A DNA stretch of 64,000 bases from Pseudomonadota bacterium (GCA_025356075.1 JANXUT010000081.1:1-64000), one strand, 5' to 3'. Shown: positions 26,349 to 35,513, counted from the stretch's first letter. Numbers and translations: made by a program. The notes: generated from the letters alone by a model not told the origin.

Positions 26349-27026
26349 TTACGGGTCTTCGGTGAGCGTGTAGCCTGCGCCGCGGACCGTGTGCAGCAGG
26401 TGGCGCTCGAAGCCCTTGTCGATGGCTTGCCGGAGCCTCGAGATGTGCACGTCGATGACGTTGGTCTTCGGGTCGAAGTGGTAGTCCCAGACGCCTTCCA
26501 GGATCATCGTGCGGGTGACGACCTGGCCGGCGTGGCGCATCAGGAATTCAAGCAGCTGGAACTCGCGCGCGGTGAGCTCGATCTTGCGCCCGGCGCGGGT
26601 CACGCGCCGCGCGCGCGCATCGAGCTCGAGGTCGGCGATCTTGAGCTTGCCGACCGCGCCCGGCTCGTGCTGGCGCCTGGCGAGGGCATCGAGGCGCGCG
26701 GCGAGCTCCTCGAGGTGGTAGGGCTTGGCGAGGTAGTCATCGCCCCCGGCCCTGAGCCCCTGGATGCGCTCGTCGACCTCATCGAGCGCGCTCAGGATCA
26801 GCATCGGCACGGCGCTGCCGGCGGCCCTCAAGCGCTTGACTATCTCGAGGCCGTCGAGCTTCGGCAGCATCCGGTCGAGGACCAGCACGTCGTAGGTGGC
26901 GGTCTCGGCGGCCTTGAGGCCGCTCTCGCCGTCGAAGGCCTGTTCGACCACGTGGCCGAGCTCCCTCAACCCCTTGGCGAGGTACTCACTGGCGCGGCGG
27001 TCGTCCTCGACGAGCAGGATCTTCAT
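26349..27026 (-). CDS. OmpR-family response regulator
   Basis: DNA-binding response regulator of 225 residues. The receiver has the acidic pair EDD (residues 7-9), phospho-acceptor Asp51 in LVLDRMLPKLDG, and the conserved Lys in LAKPYHLEEL. The C-terminal winged helix contains LTAREFQLLEFLMRH and NVIDVHISRLRQAID. ATG at 27026 gives the normal N-terminus MKILLVEDD; the longer open frame includes the operator region and is rejected. It is first in a regulator-kinase operon and divergent from a small exported protein. A direct-repeat element at 27085-27111, between the two, is its likely binding site. Confidence 0.94.
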   Translation of the reverse strand: MKILLVEDDRRASEYLAKGLRELGHVVEQAFDGESGLKAAETATYDVLVLDRMLPKLDGLEIVKRLRAAGSAVPMLILSALDEVDERIQGLRAGGDDYLAKPYHLEELAARLDALARRQHEPGAVGKLKIADLELDARARRVTRAGRKIELTAREFQLLEFLMRHAGQVVTRTMILEGVWDYHFDPKTNVIDVHISRLRQAIDKGFERHLLHTVRGAGYTLTEDP

Positions 27027-27084
27027 GGGGCCTCTCGATGCTTGAGAAGGATACGGCATGTCGGCGCCGCCGGCGCCGCCCAAC

Positions 27085-27111
27085 CTTAAGGACTCTTAAC
27101 GCGGGCGTAAG
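27085..27111. promoter_or_regulatory. Three phased CTTAA-type direct repeats, candidate regulator box
   Basis: CTTAAG at 27085-27090, CTTAAC at 27095-27100 and CGTAAG at 27106-27111, starting 10 and 11 bases apart, i.e. on one helical face. OmpR-family regulators such as PmrA and QseB bind direct repeats of CTTAA-like hexamers spaced about one turn apart. The element lies between the regulator gene and the divergent small gene, so it could control both. Confidence 0.5.
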
Positions 27112-27145
27112 GCGCCGCGGGGGTGGCGCAGGCTAGTCTCGGGGC

Positions 27146-27532
27146 GTGAACCTACCCTTGGCCAAGCTTCGCGCCGGTGGCGGGCGCTCGCGGCGCGGGC
27201 GGCCCGCGGGCGGGCGGCTCATTGCTCTGCTCGTGCTCGGCGTGCTCGCGAGCGGGCTTGCGCTCGCCGCGGCCCCGGCCGTTCCACCCGTCGACCCCTC
27301 CGCACGGCCGGCGACCGCGGCCGACTGCCAGAGCCTCCTGCACCAGTTCGACGTCGCCTGGGCGGCGCACCGGGATTCGCCCCACGCGGCCGAGGCGCGT
27401 CACAGCCGGGACCAGGGCGAGGCGAGCTGCGCGCAGCACCACTACGCGGATGGCGTGCACCTCGTGCGGCGCGCGCTCCATGACATTGGCTTGAAGCCCG
27501 TCAAGATCGTCGCGGCTCCCGCCGCTCACTGA
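27146..27532 (+). CDS. Small predicted exported protein, divergent from the two-component system
   Basis: A 128-residue protein of unknown family. A basic, Arg/Gly-rich N-terminus (about 1-24) is followed by a hydrophobic stretch LIALLVLGVLASGLALAAA, compatible with a signal peptide or anchor. The remaining ~75 residues hold two cysteines (TAADCQSLL and EASCAQHHYADG) spaced to form one disulfide, plus several histidines. GTG at 27146 has no clear ribosome-binding site, and the leader would be very short, so the start is tentative. Position behind a phased repeat suggests it is a target of the adjacent regulator. Its last seven bases overlap nth, which is convergent. Confidence 0.65.
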   Translation: MNLPLAKLRAGGGRSRRGRPAGGRLIALLVLGVLASGLALAAAPAVPPVDPSARPATAADCQSLLHQFDVAWAAHRDSPHAAEARHSRDQGEASCAQHHYADGVHLVRRALHDIGLKPVKIVAAPAAH

Positions 27533-28173
27533 GCGGCGGGGGCCGCGCTCTTCGGCCGGAACGCGCACTCCTCGCTGAGGAGACAGCGCCAGCACTCGGG
27601 CCGGCGCGCCTTGCAGGTGTAGCGCCCGAGCAGGATGAGCCAGTGGTGCGCGTGCAGCCGGTAGCCCGCGGGCACCACCTTCAATAGCTTCGTCTCGACC
27701 GCCGTCACGTTCGCCCCGGGCGCGAGCCCGGTGCGGTTCGCGACGCGGAAGATGTGCGTGTCGACCGCGATCATCGGTTCCCCGAACACGCAGTTGAGCA
27801 CGACGTTGGCGGTCTTGCGACCGACGCCGGCGAGCGCCTCGAGGCTCGCGCGGTCGCGCGGCACCTCGCCGCCGTGCCGCTCGATCAGCATCCGCGAGGT
27901 CGCGATGATGTTCTCGGCCTTGGCGTTGTAGAGGCCGATGGTGCGGATGTGCGACTTAAGGCCAGCGAGGCCGAGCGTGAGCATCGCCTCGGGCGTGCGC
28001 GCGACGGCGTACAGGCGAGCGGTCGCGAGGTTGACGCTCTTGTCGGTCGCCTGTGCCGAGAGGATCACGGCGATGAGGAGCTCGAAGGGCGTCGACCAGA
28101 CGAGCTCGGTCTTGGGCGCGGGATCGGCGGTGGCAAGCTTCGCGAAGAATGCCTCACGCTTCGCCGGTGTCAC
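27526..28173 (-). CDS. nth: Endonuclease III
   Basis: Base-excision-repair glycosylase/AP lyase that removes oxidised pyrimidines. 215 residues, as in E. coli. Seen: the helix-hairpin-helix [14 protein letters not shown] with catalytic Lys, AVDTHIFRV with catalytic Asp, and a C-terminal 4Fe-4S motif C-x6-C-x2-C-x5-C in [20 protein letters not shown] at 28173 overlaps the rnfB-like stop by four bases; the upstream open frame runs through that gene and is not real. Order metG, rnfB-like, nth on one strand is a conserved arrangement in Xanthomonadales-like genomes. Confidence 0.95.
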   Translation of the reverse strand: MTPAKREAFFAKLATADPAPKTELVWSTPFELLIAVILSAQATDKSVNLATARLYAVARTPEAMLTLGLAGLKSHIRTIGLYNAKAENIIATSRMLIERHGGEVPRDRASLEALAGVGRKTANVVLNCVFGEPMIAVDTHIFRVANRTGLAPGANVTAVETKLLKVVPAGYRLHAHHWLILLGRYTCKARRPECWRCLLSEECAFRPKSAAPAAQ

Positions 28174-28727
28174 GGCCGCGGGCTCCGCGCGGCGGTCTGT
28201 GCGGCGAGAAGCGCAGAGCGCGCCGCCTCGCGGGCCGCCCCCCGGGCGCGATGCGCGTCGTAGCGATCGCGGTACTGAAGCGCGCGCGAGCGGATCGTGG
28301 CGAGCGGCAAGGGCACCGCACTCGTCTCGAGGAGCGTGATGCAATCGACCGGGCACGGCGGCAGGCACAGCTCGCAGCCCGAGCACTCGCGCGCGATCAC
28401 GGTGTGGAGTTGCTTGCGGGCGCCCACGATCGCATCGACCGGACAGGCCGGCAGGCACTTCGCGCAGCCGATGCACACCGACTCATCGATCACCGCGACG
28501 CGGGCCGGCGCCTCGACCCCGAAGGCGGGGTTGACGGGGCTTGGCGGCAGGCCGAGGGCCAGGGCGAGGCTTGCCGCCGTCGCATCGCCGCCTGGCGGGC
28601 ACTGGTCGATGCGGGCGGCGCCCGTGGCGAGCGCCTCGGCGTACGGGCGGCAACCGGCGTAGCCGCACCGCGTGCACTGCGTCTGCGGCAGGAGCGCGTC
28701 GAGCCGGTCGGCGAGCGCCCCGTCCAC
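28170..28727 (-). CDS. RnfB-like ferredoxin, without membrane anchor
   Basis: Iron-sulfur electron-transfer protein of 185 residues related to the B subunit of the Rnf/Rsx complex. Seen: [20 protein letters not shown] (Fe-S domain with four cysteines) and two ferredoxin 4Fe-4S motifs, [18 protein letters not shown] and [16 protein letters not shown]. The N-terminal membrane helix of genuine RnfB is missing: with GTG at 28727 the protein begins ten residues before the first motif. The C-terminus is an Arg/Ala-rich basic tail. The start lies four bases after the metG stop and the stop overlaps nth. No other rnf gene is in the window, so it probably acts as a soluble ferredoxin, perhaps for Fe-S proteins such as endonuclease III; that link is only contextual. 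Confidence 0.85.
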   Translation of the reverse strand: MDGALADRLDALLPQTQCTRCGYAGCRPYAEALATGAARIDQCPPGGDATAASLALALGLPPSPVNPAFGVEAPARVAVIDESVCIGCAKCLPACPVDAIVGARKQLHTVIARECSGCELCLPPCPVDCITLLETSAVPLPLATIRSRALQYRDRYDAHRARGAAREAARSALLAAQTAARSPRP

Positions 28728-28731
28728 GGTA

Positions 28732-30774
28732 TTACTTGACGCGCGCCCCGGGCGCGGCGCCCGCGTCCGGGGCGACGAGGAAGAGGCCACCGGCGCCATC
28801 GCTCGCGGCGAGCACCATGCCCTCGGAGAGCCCGAAGCGCATCTTGCGCGCCTTCAGGTTCGCGACCACGACGACGTGCCGCCCGAGGAGCTGCTCGGGC
28901 GCGTAGGCGCTCCTGATCCCCGCGAACACGGTCCGCGTCTCGCCGCCGAGGTCGACGGTGAGCTTCAGGAGCTTGTCCGCGCCCTCGACGAGTTCGGCCG
29001 CCGCAATGCGCGCGACCCGAAGGTCGAGGCGCCCAAACTCCTCGATCGATATCTCGGCGGCCGGTGCCACCGTGGCGGCCGCGGGAGCCGGCGGGGGGGG
29101 CGCCTTCGCCGCCGGTTCCGGTGGCGCCACGGGAGCCGCGCTCGCCACGCCCTCCGGCGCGAACAGCGTCGCCACGAGCTTCGGATCGAGCCGCGTCGCG
29201 AGCGGCACGTAAGGCTCGAGCGCGGTGCCGAGCAGCGGCGTCGCCGCATCGTCCCAGTGGCCAAACGGCCGCCCGAGGAAGCGGGCCGCGTTCTCGGCCA
29301 TCGCCGGCAGCACCGGGGCTAAGTAGAGCATCAGCGCGCGGAAGAGGTTGATCCCCTCGGTGCACACCGCGAGGACGTCGGCGGCGCGGGCCGGGTCCTT
29401 CGCGAGGTTCCACGGCTTGTGCCCGTCGATGTACTGGTTGGCACGGTCGGCGAGCGCCGCGATCTCGCGGATCGCGGCGCCGAAGTCGCGCCCGTCGTAG
29501 CAGGCCGCTATGCGCGTGCGCGCGGCGGCGAACTCGGCGTAGAGCGCGGGGTCCGGGAGCGCCGCGGCGAGGCGCCCGCCACCGCGCACGATGAAGCCGG
29601 CGCAGCGGCTCGCGATGTTGACGAGCTTGCCGACGACGTCGGAATTGAAGCGGCTGACGAAATCCTCGAGCGACATGTCGATGTCGTCGATGCCGGGGGC
29701 GAGCTTGGCCGCGAAGTAGTACCTGAGCGGTTCCGGCGGCAGGCGCTCGAGGTAGTGGCGGCCGTTGATGAAGGTGCCCCGCGACTTCGACATCTTCTGG
29801 CCGTTGACCGTGAGGAAGCCATGGGCGTGCACGGCGGTCGGGCGCCTGAAGCCCGCGCCCGTGAGCACGGCCGGCCAGAAGAGCGTGTGGAAGTAGAGGA
29901 TGTCCTTGCCAATGAAGTGGTAGAGCTCGGCGGTGCTGCCAAGGCCCCACCAGGCATCCCAGTCGAGCCCGCGGTCGCGCGCGAGCTTCAGGCTCGCCGC
30001 CATGTAGCCGACCGGCGCATCGAGCCAGACGTAGAAGAACTTGCCGGGGTGGCCCGGGATCTCGAAGCCGAAGTAGGGCGCATCGCGCGAGATGTCCCAG
30101 TCCCGAAGCCCCGTCTTGAACCACTCGTCGAGCTTGTTGGCGACGCTGCCGTCGATCGCGCCCGAGCGGGTCCACTCGCGCAGCATCGCCTCGAACTTCG
30201 CGAGCGTGAAGAAGAGGTGCTCGGATTCGCGCTCGATGGGGCGCGTGCCGCTGACCACCGAGACGGGGTCGATGAGGTCGGCTGGCGTGTAAGTGGCGCC
30301 GCAGTTCTCGCAACTGTCGCCGTACTGGTCCTTCGTGCCGCACACCGGGCACGTGCCCTTGACGTAGCGGTCCGGCAGGAACATCTCGGCCTTGGCGTCG
30401 TAGGCCTGGTGGATCGTGCGCCTGGCGATGTAGCCGGCACCATCGAGCACCCTGAAGATGCGCTCGGTGAGCTCGCGATTCTCGGCGCTGTGGGTCGAGT
30501 GGAACGTGTCGTGGTGGATCAGGAAGTCGCGGTAGGTCGCGCGGTGCTCGGCGCCGACGCCTGCGATCAGCTCCTCGGCCGTGACGCCGTCCGCCTGGGC
30601 CTTCAGCATGATCGGCGTGCCGTGGGTGTCGTCCGCGCACACGTACAGGCACTCATGGCCGGCGAGGCGCTGGAAGCGCACCCAGATGTCGGTCTGCACG
30701 GCTTCGAGCACGTGGCCGATGTGGAGCGGCCCGTTGGCGTAGGGCAGGGCGCTGGTGACGAGGATGCGGCGCAT
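28732..30774 (-). CDS. metG: Methionyl-tRNA synthetase
   Basis: Charges tRNA-Met, including the initiator. The 680 residues contain [14 protein letters not shown] (HIGH), a zinc knuckle with [29 protein letters not shown] (KMSKS), an anticodon-binding helical domain, a Pro/Ala linker (about 535-570) and a C-terminal EMAP/Trbp111-like tRNA-binding domain ([16 protein letters not shown] onward). ATG at 30774 gives the conserved [15 protein letters not shown]. First gene of metG, rnfB-like, nth. In many gammaproteobacteria metG is divergent from mrp; here mrp lies about 4.7 kb away, beyond the kinase/PilT operon. Confidence 0.97.
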   Translation of the reverse strand: MRRILVTSALPYANGPLHIGHVLEAVQTDIWVRFQRLAGHECLYVCADDTHGTPIMLKAQADGVTAEELIAGVGAEHRATYRDFLIHHDTFHSTHSAENRELTERIFRVLDGAGYIARRTIHQAYDAKAEMFLPDRYVKGTCPVCGTKDQYGDSCENCGATYTPADLIDPVSVVSGTRPIERESEHLFFTLAKFEAMLREWTRSGAIDGSVANKLDEWFKTGLRDWDISRDAPYFGFEIPGHPGKFFYVWLDAPVGYMAASLKLARDRGLDWDAWWGLGSTAELYHFIGKDILYFHTLFWPAVLTGAGFRRPTAVHAHGFLTVNGQKMSKSRGTFINGRHYLERLPPEPLRYYFAAKLAPGIDDIDMSLEDFVSRFNSDVVGKLVNIASRCAGFIVRGGGRLAAALPDPALYAEFAAARTRIAACYDGRDFGAAIREIAALADRANQYIDGHKPWNLAKDPARAADVLAVCTEGINLFRALMLYLAPVLPAMAENAARFLGRPFGHWDDAATPLLGTALEPYVPLATRLDPKLVATLFAPEGVASAAPVAPPEPAAKAPPPPAPAAATVAPAAEISIEEFGRLDLRVARIAAAELVEGADKLLKLTVDLGGETRTVFAGIRSAYAPEQLLGRHVVVVANLKARKMRFGLSEGMVLAASDGAGGLFLVAPDAGAAPGARVK

Positions 30775-30831
30775 GGGATCCGGAGACTTGAGGGTCAGCG
30801 GCAAAGTATGCCAGCCGACCGGCGGCCACGC

Positions 30832-31893
30832 TCAGCCGTCGTTGCGATGGGCCTCGAAGCGCGCCTTGTTGATCGCCTTGCGGAACGCGTCGCGGCCGGT
30901 GATCGCACGCGAATCGAGGAGCTGCTGGATCGCCATGTCCATCGTGCGCATGCCGAAGCTCGCGCCGCTTTGCATGGTGTTCTCGAGCTGGTCGATCTTG
31001 CCCTGGCGGATCAGGTTCGCGACCGCGGGCGTGTTGATGAGGATTTCGAGCGCGGCGACCCGGCCGGGCTGGCCGGCGCGCGGCACGAGCTGCTGCGAGA
31101 TGACGCCCCTGAGGCTCGTCGAGAGCATCGTGCGCACGTGCGACTGCTTGTCGGCGGGGAAGGCGTTCACGATGCGATCGACCGTCGCCGATGCGCCGTT
31201 CGTATGCAGCGTGCCCATCACGAGGATGCCCATCTCCGCCGCGCTGACCGCGACGCTGATGGTCTCGAGGTCGCGCATTTCGCCGACCAGCACGACGTCC
31301 GGGTCCTCGCGCAACGCCGAGTGCACCGCGTCCGAGAATGAGGGTGCGTGCACGCCGACCTCGCGCTGGCTGATCAGGCAGTTCTTGCGCATGTGCACGA
31401 ACTCGATCGGGTCCTCGACGGTGAGGATGTGCCCGTTGAGGCGCGTGTTGATGTCATCGATCATCGCCGCGAGCGTGGTGGACTTCCCCGAGCCCGTCTT
31501 GCCGGTGACCAGGATGAGTCCGCTGTTGACCCGGCACAGGCCGCGGACCGACTCCGGCATGCTGAGCTCATCGAGGGTGAGCGCGGCCGAGGGGATCACC
31601 CGGCAGACCGCGCCCATGCCGTTCAGGTGGCGCATCACATTGACGCGAAAACGCGCCAGGCTCGGAACTGCGTAGGCGAAGTCGGCGCCTTCCTTCTCCT
31701 CGAAGCGCGCCACCGCCTTCGGCGGCATGATCTCGTAGAGCGTTTCCTTGACGAAGTCCGCCTTGAGGGGCTCAGGTCTCAGCGCCTGCAGGTCGCCGTA
31801 GACGCGCAGGCGCGGCGGGTCGCCGGCGAGGAAATGCAGGTCCGAGCCCTTGCGCTTCAGTACCTCGGCGAGGAATTCGTCGATCTTTGCCAT
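30832..31893 (-). CDS. PilT-family type IV pilus retraction ATPase (second copy)
   Basis: Hexameric secretion-type ATPase of 353 residues of the PilT/PilU group. Seen: an N-terminal PAS-like domain (GSDLHFLAGDPPRLRV), Walker A GKTGSGKSTTLA, Asp box EDPIEFVH, Walker B DPDVVLVGEMRDLET, His box MGTLHTNGA, and the C-terminal GMRTMDMAIQQLL. It starts ten bases after the stop of the other PilT homologue and is last in the operon with the HEAT-kinase. Neither copy matches classical PilT cleanly enough for me to say which is PilT and which PilU. Expected at the inner-membrane base of the pilus. No other pil gene is in the window. Confidence 0.9.
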   Translation of the reverse strand: MAKIDEFLAEVLKRKGSDLHFLAGDPPRLRVYGDLQALRPEPLKADFVKETLYEIMPPKAVARFEEKEGADFAYAVPSLARFRVNVMRHLNGMGAVCRVIPSAALTLDELSMPESVRGLCRVNSGLILVTGKTGSGKSTTLAAMIDDINTRLNGHILTVEDPIEFVHMRKNCLISQREVGVHAPSFSDAVHSALREDPDVVLVGEMRDLETISVAVSAAEMGILVMGTLHTNGASATVDRIVNAFPADKQSHVRTMLSTSLRGVISQQLVPRAGQPGRVAALEILINTPAVANLIRQGKIDQLENTMQSGASFGMRTMDMAIQQLLDSRAITGRDAFRKAINKARFEAHRNDG

Positions 31894-31903
31894 GGTGCGC
31901 GGT

Positions 31904-32998
31904 TCAGCCGCTCGTGATGTCGAGTTTCGGCAGGATGCTCGTGTCGGTCACGAAGCGCTGGAAGAGCTTGCGATCGAGCGCGTAGACGTACGCGTCGTCC
32001 GGGTCGAGCTCCTTGGCCTGCACGCCCGCGAGCAGCGCCTGGTCCAGCATCTGCATGCCGGCGTCCTTGCCGGTCTGCAGCTGCGCCGGGATCTGGTGCG
32101 TCTGGTCGGTCTGGATGAGCTTGCCGATCGCCTTGTTCATGACCATGACTTCGCAGATCGCGCGCCGCGCGCGGCTGTCGTTGCGCTTGACGAGCACCTG
32201 CGTCACGACGGCGAGCAGGCTCTGCGCGAGGAAACTCTTGGTCTGCTCGCGCTCCTCGATGGGGAGCGCATCGATGATGCGGTCGATCGTCTTGGTGGCG
32301 CTCGTCGTATGCAGCGTGCCGAGGACGAGGTGGCCGGTCTCGGCGGCGGTCATCGCCATGCGGATGGTCTCGGCATCGCGCATCTCGCCGACCAGGATCA
32401 CGTCCGGGTCCTCGCGCATCGCGGCGCGCACGCCCTCGGCGAAGGAGGGCACGTGGGTGCCGTACTCCCGCTGGATGATCTGCGCTTCCTTGCTGCGGTG
32501 GACGAACTCGATCGGGTCCTCGAGGCTGATGATGTTGAGCCGGCGGGTGGTGTTGAGCTCGTTGATCATCGCCGCGAGCGTCGTCGACTTGCCGGTGCCG
32601 GTCGAGCCCGTCACCAGGATCATGCCCTGGTGGAAGTCGAGCAGCTTGCCGATGATCGGCGGAAGGTTGAGGCTCTCGAGCGAGGGGACGTGCGAGGGGA
32701 TCGCCCGGAACACGGCGCCGACGCCCGTCTCCTTGCGGAACACGTTGACCCGGAAGCGCCCGCCGTCTTCGGCGACGTAGGAGAAGTCGATGTCGTGGCC
32801 CTGCTTGAACAGCCCGACCTGGGTCTTCGTCAGGATCTCGGTGACGTAGGCCTCGAGTTCCGAATCGCCAAGGTCGCGGAACCGGATCGGCATCAGGTCG
32901 CCGCTCATCCTGAGCATCGGCGGCACGCCGACGGCCAGGTGGATGTCGGAACACCCCTGGGCGGTGCCGAGCTTCAAGAATGCGTCTATGCGTGGCAT
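31904..32998 (-). CDS. PilT-family type IV pilus retraction ATPase (first copy)
   Basis: ATPase of 364 residues, paralogous to the next gene downstream. It has CSDIHLAVGVPPMLRMSG, Walker A GSTGTGKSTTLAAM, EDPIEFVHRSKE, Walker B DPDVILVGEMRDAET, His box LGTLHTTSA, and GMQMLDQALLAG near the C-terminus. The C-terminal ~40 residues (DPDDAYVYALDRKLFQRFV) differ from the other copy and look like a PilU-type tail, though this is a guess. The start lies 13 bases after the HEAT-kinase stop, so it is probably translated from the same message. Two PilT-like ATPases in series is the usual pilT-pilU layout. Confidence 0.9.
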   Translation of the reverse strand: MPRIDAFLKLGTAQGCSDIHLAVGVPPMLRMSGDLMPIRFRDLGDSELEAYVTEILTKTQVGLFKQGHDIDFSYVAEDGGRFRVNVFRKETGVGAVFRAIPSHVPSLESLNLPPIIGKLLDFHQGMILVTGSTGTGKSTTLAAMINELNTTRRLNIISLEDPIEFVHRSKEAQIIQREYGTHVPSFAEGVRAAMREDPDVILVGEMRDAETIRMAMTAAETGHLVLGTLHTTSATKTIDRIIDALPIEEREQTKSFLAQSLLAVVTQVLVKRNDSRARRAICEVMVMNKAIGKLIQTDQTHQIPAQLQTGKDAGMQMLDQALLAGVQAKELDPDDAYVYALDRKLFQRFVTDTSILPKLDITSG

Positions 32999-33011
32999 CG
33001 GGGGGCGCCCT

Positions 33012-35399
33012 TCACGCGTACTTCTCGAGCGCGAGCTTAAGCTCGTCCATGCTCTGGTAGCGCTTGGTCTTATCGGCCGCCATCGCCTTCATGACGACCT
33101 CCGAGAGGCCGGGCGGCAACGCCTTGTTGACCTCGATCGGGGCCTTCGCCTTGCCCTGCACGTGCTGGTACATCACCGCCATGTGATCGCCCCGGCTGTA
33201 GGGCGGGATGCCCGTCAGCATCTCGTAGAGGATGACGCCGGTCGAGTAGATGTCGGCGCGCGGGTCGACCTGCTTGCCGAGGATCTGCTCGGGAGCCATG
33301 TATTTCGGCGAGCCGATCACGTAGCCGGTCTTGGTGAGCTGCACGTCGCCTTCCTTCTGCGCGGCGGCGACGCCGAAGTCGACGATCTTGAGGAGGCCAT
33401 CGTTGTTGATGAGGATGTTGGCGGGCTTGAGGTCCCGGTGCACGATGCCGACCTGGTGCGCGACCACCATGCCGGTCGCGATGTCCATGCCGTACTGGGC
33501 GGCCTTTTTGACCGGCATCGGCTGCTCATTGACGATCTCGCCACCGAGCGTATGGCTCGGGAAGTATTCCATCGAGATCGCGTAGTTGCCGCGGATGAAC
33601 AGGAAGTCATAGATGCGGATGACGTTGCGGTGTGTGATCTTGCGCGAGTAACGAAGCTCGTGCACGAAGCGCTGCATCATCTCCTCGTCGGTCGAGACCG
33701 CCGGGTTCAGGAACTTGAGGATCAGCCGCTCATCGACGACGGTGTCCTCCATGAGCAGCACCGTGCCGAACGCGCCCTTGCCGATCTTCTCGATGTACTT
33801 GTAGCGGCCGTCGAGGATTTCCCCGGGCGTCAGCGTCGAGATGTCGAGCCGCTGCGGCACGGCCTCGTTCGCCTTGACGAGCTCGTGGACGTCGGCGTTG
33901 TCGATGAGCATCGTGCGCGCGGCGACGACCATCGCCTCGGCCTTCTTGTTGGCGTTGACCTGGGTCGTCGAGAAGCGCTCCTCGAGCGCCTCGAGCGCCT
34001 TGTTGGCGGCGAGGCTGACGGTCTGGTCGGTCGAAAGCTCCGCGACCGACTTTATCCTCGAGCGGATGGTGTCGGCGGTCTTGTCGTCGGTGAGGCGCGC
34101 CAGCGCCGCCATCGCCTCGACACGGATCTCCTTCTCCGGGCGCTGCAGCTGCGGCAGCAGCACCTCGATGATCTTCGCATCGCCAAGCTTGGCGAGTGCG
34201 CGGATCGCGCAGGGCACGGAGCGGGGCGGCCCTTTCAGCATCTCGACGAGGCGCGGCAGCGCGCGGTGGCTGCCCATCTCGGCGAGCGCATCGACCGCGC
34301 GTTCGCTGACCCACCAGTCGCTGTCGCGGGTCGCCTGCAGCAGATACTCGACCGCGCGCTCGTCCTTGGTCAGGTTCAGGATCTCGATCGCGGTGCGGCG
34401 GATGTCCTCGTCGGGGTCGCGCACCAGCACCAGCACCGCATCGACGACCCTGGGGCCGCCGATCTTGCCGAGCGCGTCGGCGGCACGGCTCCTGACCCAC
34501 CAGTCGCTGTCCTTGATCGCCTCCAGCAGGTGCTTGATCGAGTTCGCATCACCGACCTCGTTCAGCACCTCGACGGCCGCCCGGCGGGCGTACTCGGACT
34601 CGTTCTTGAGGATCGGCACGAGTTGCTTGACGGTCTGCGGGTGGCGCGCGCGGATCATGAGCTCGATGGCGCGGTTCGTGACCTCGATGTCGGCGTCGGC
34701 CAGGAGCGGCGAGACCAAATCGATGGACGTGAGCGCCGGGGTCTTGAGGAGCGCCCCGAGGGCCGCCTGGCGGATCAGCCGGCTCGGGTCCTTGAGCTGC
34801 CCCAGGATCGCCTGCTGGACCTCCGGCGTCCCGAAGCGCGACAGGATCTCCATCAGGTGGGTGCGGACCCCGACGTCCTTGCCCTCGAGCCGCCCGAGGA
34901 GGTCCGGGATCGAGGAGGGCTCGGCGATCTCGCCGATGATCTTGAAGAGCGCGGCCTTGTCGCCGGAATCCTGGTTGTACGCCGCCGCCAGCAGGTCGCG
35001 GAGCGGGATGCGCAGCTTGTGCGCCGAGATCACATCGATGAGCGCCGAGCTCGAGATGTCGGGGTCCTTCAGCGCATCGAGCAGCATCGTCGCCGGGAAG
35101 GTCTTGGCGCTTGAGAGCGCCCAGGCGACGGCGGCGACGGTGCGTGCGTTCGAGTCGGCCATGCCCTGCAGGAGCGCCGGCAGGTTCTTCGCATCCGCGA
35201 GCGCCGCGAGCACCTCGACGAAGGCCATGGTCTCGCGCTTGTCGGCGGAGCCGAGGGCCTCGAGCACGATCGGGATCGCGTCGCTCTTGAGTCCGGTGAG
35301 CTTTTCGACGACTTTGCGCGAGGCGGGCGACGTGAGATCGCCGCTGGTCTTCAGTTCCGCCAGGAGGCGTTCGCCGCGTAGAGACTTCAGAAACTTCAC
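33012..35399 (-). CDS. HEAT-repeat protein with C-terminal Ser/Thr kinase domain
   Basis: A 795-residue cytoplasmic protein. Residues ~1-500 are tandem HEAT repeats; units such as DSDWWVRSRAADALGKIGG and DSDWWVSERAVDALAEMGS recur about every 30 residues. Residues ~525-795 are a complete Hanks-type kinase: IGKGAFGTV (Gly loop), LILKFLN (ATP Lys), HRDLKPANILI (catalytic loop, near 653), KIVDFGVA (metal Asp), GSPKYMAPEQ (P+1/APE) and DIYSTGVILYEMLTG. All catalytic residues are present, so it should be active. No membrane segment or PASTA domain. GTG at 35399 (MKFLKSLRGERLL) is chosen; the frame continues upstream through mrp and is spurious there. It heads an operon with two PilT-family ATPases, which suggests control of pilus retraction by phosphorylation; that is inference. 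Confidence 0.88.
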   Translation of the reverse strand: MKFLKSLRGERLLAELKTSGDLTSPASRKVVEKLTGLKSDAIPIVLEALGSADKRETMAFVEVLAALADAKNLPALLQGMADSNARTVAAVAWALSSAKTFPATMLLDALKDPDISSSALIDVISAHKLRIPLRDLLAAAYNQDSGDKAALFKIIGEIAEPSSIPDLLGRLEGKDVGVRTHLMEILSRFGTPEVQQAILGQLKDPSRLIRQAALGALLKTPALTSIDLVSPLLADADIEVTNRAIELMIRARHPQTVKQLVPILKNESEYARRAAVEVLNEVGDANSIKHLLEAIKDSDWWVRSRAADALGKIGGPRVVDAVLVLVRDPDEDIRRTAIEILNLTKDERAVEYLLQATRDSDWWVSERAVDALAEMGSHRALPRLVEMLKGPPRSVPCAIRALAKLGDAKIIEVLLPQLQRPEKEIRVEAMAALARLTDDKTADTIRSRIKSVAELSTDQTVSLAANKALEALEERFSTTQVNANKKAEAMVVAARTMLIDNADVHELVKANEAVPQRLDISTLTPGEILDGRYKYIEKIGKGAFGTVLLMEDTVVDERLILKFLNPAVSTDEEMMQRFVHELRYSRKITHRNVIRIYDFLFIRGNYAISMEYFPSHTLGGEIVNEQPMPVKKAAQYGMDIATGMVVAHQVGIVHRDLKPANILINNDGLLKIVDFGVAAAQKEGDVQLTKTGYVIGSPKYMAPEQILGKQVDPRADIYSTGVILYEMLTGIPPYSRGDHMAVMYQHVQGKAKAPIEVNKALPPGLSEVVMKAMAADKTKRYQSMDELKLALEKYA

Positions 35400-35405
35400 C
35401 CGGGA

Positions 35406-35411
35406 ATTATG
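35406..35411 (-). promoter_or_regulatory. Candidate -10 box of the HEAT-kinase operon
   Basis: CATAAT on the minus strand, only six bases from the GTG start. If used, transcription would begin at or next to the start codon, giving a leaderless message. No convincing -35 box lies at the right distance. The start of mrp is just beyond, on the other strand. Confidence 0.3.
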
Positions 35412-35513
35412 CCATAGGGCAGCGATTTGCCCGCCTGCCGCCGCCCGATCGGCGCCCCCGGGCAAGCCGCGTTCGCTAGAATGGTCGTTTCCGCGCTGGC
35501 CCCTCCAATCCGC

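Noticed and set aside
29419-31341. 640-codon plus frame opposite metG and the PilT homologue
   Set aside because: Crosses two well-identified genes on the other strand; low-complexity Arg/Ala/Glu/Val translation.
32943-35114. 723-codon plus frame opposite the HEAT-kinase gene
   Set aside because: The periodic sequence is the mirror of the HEAT repeats; no independent start signal or motif.
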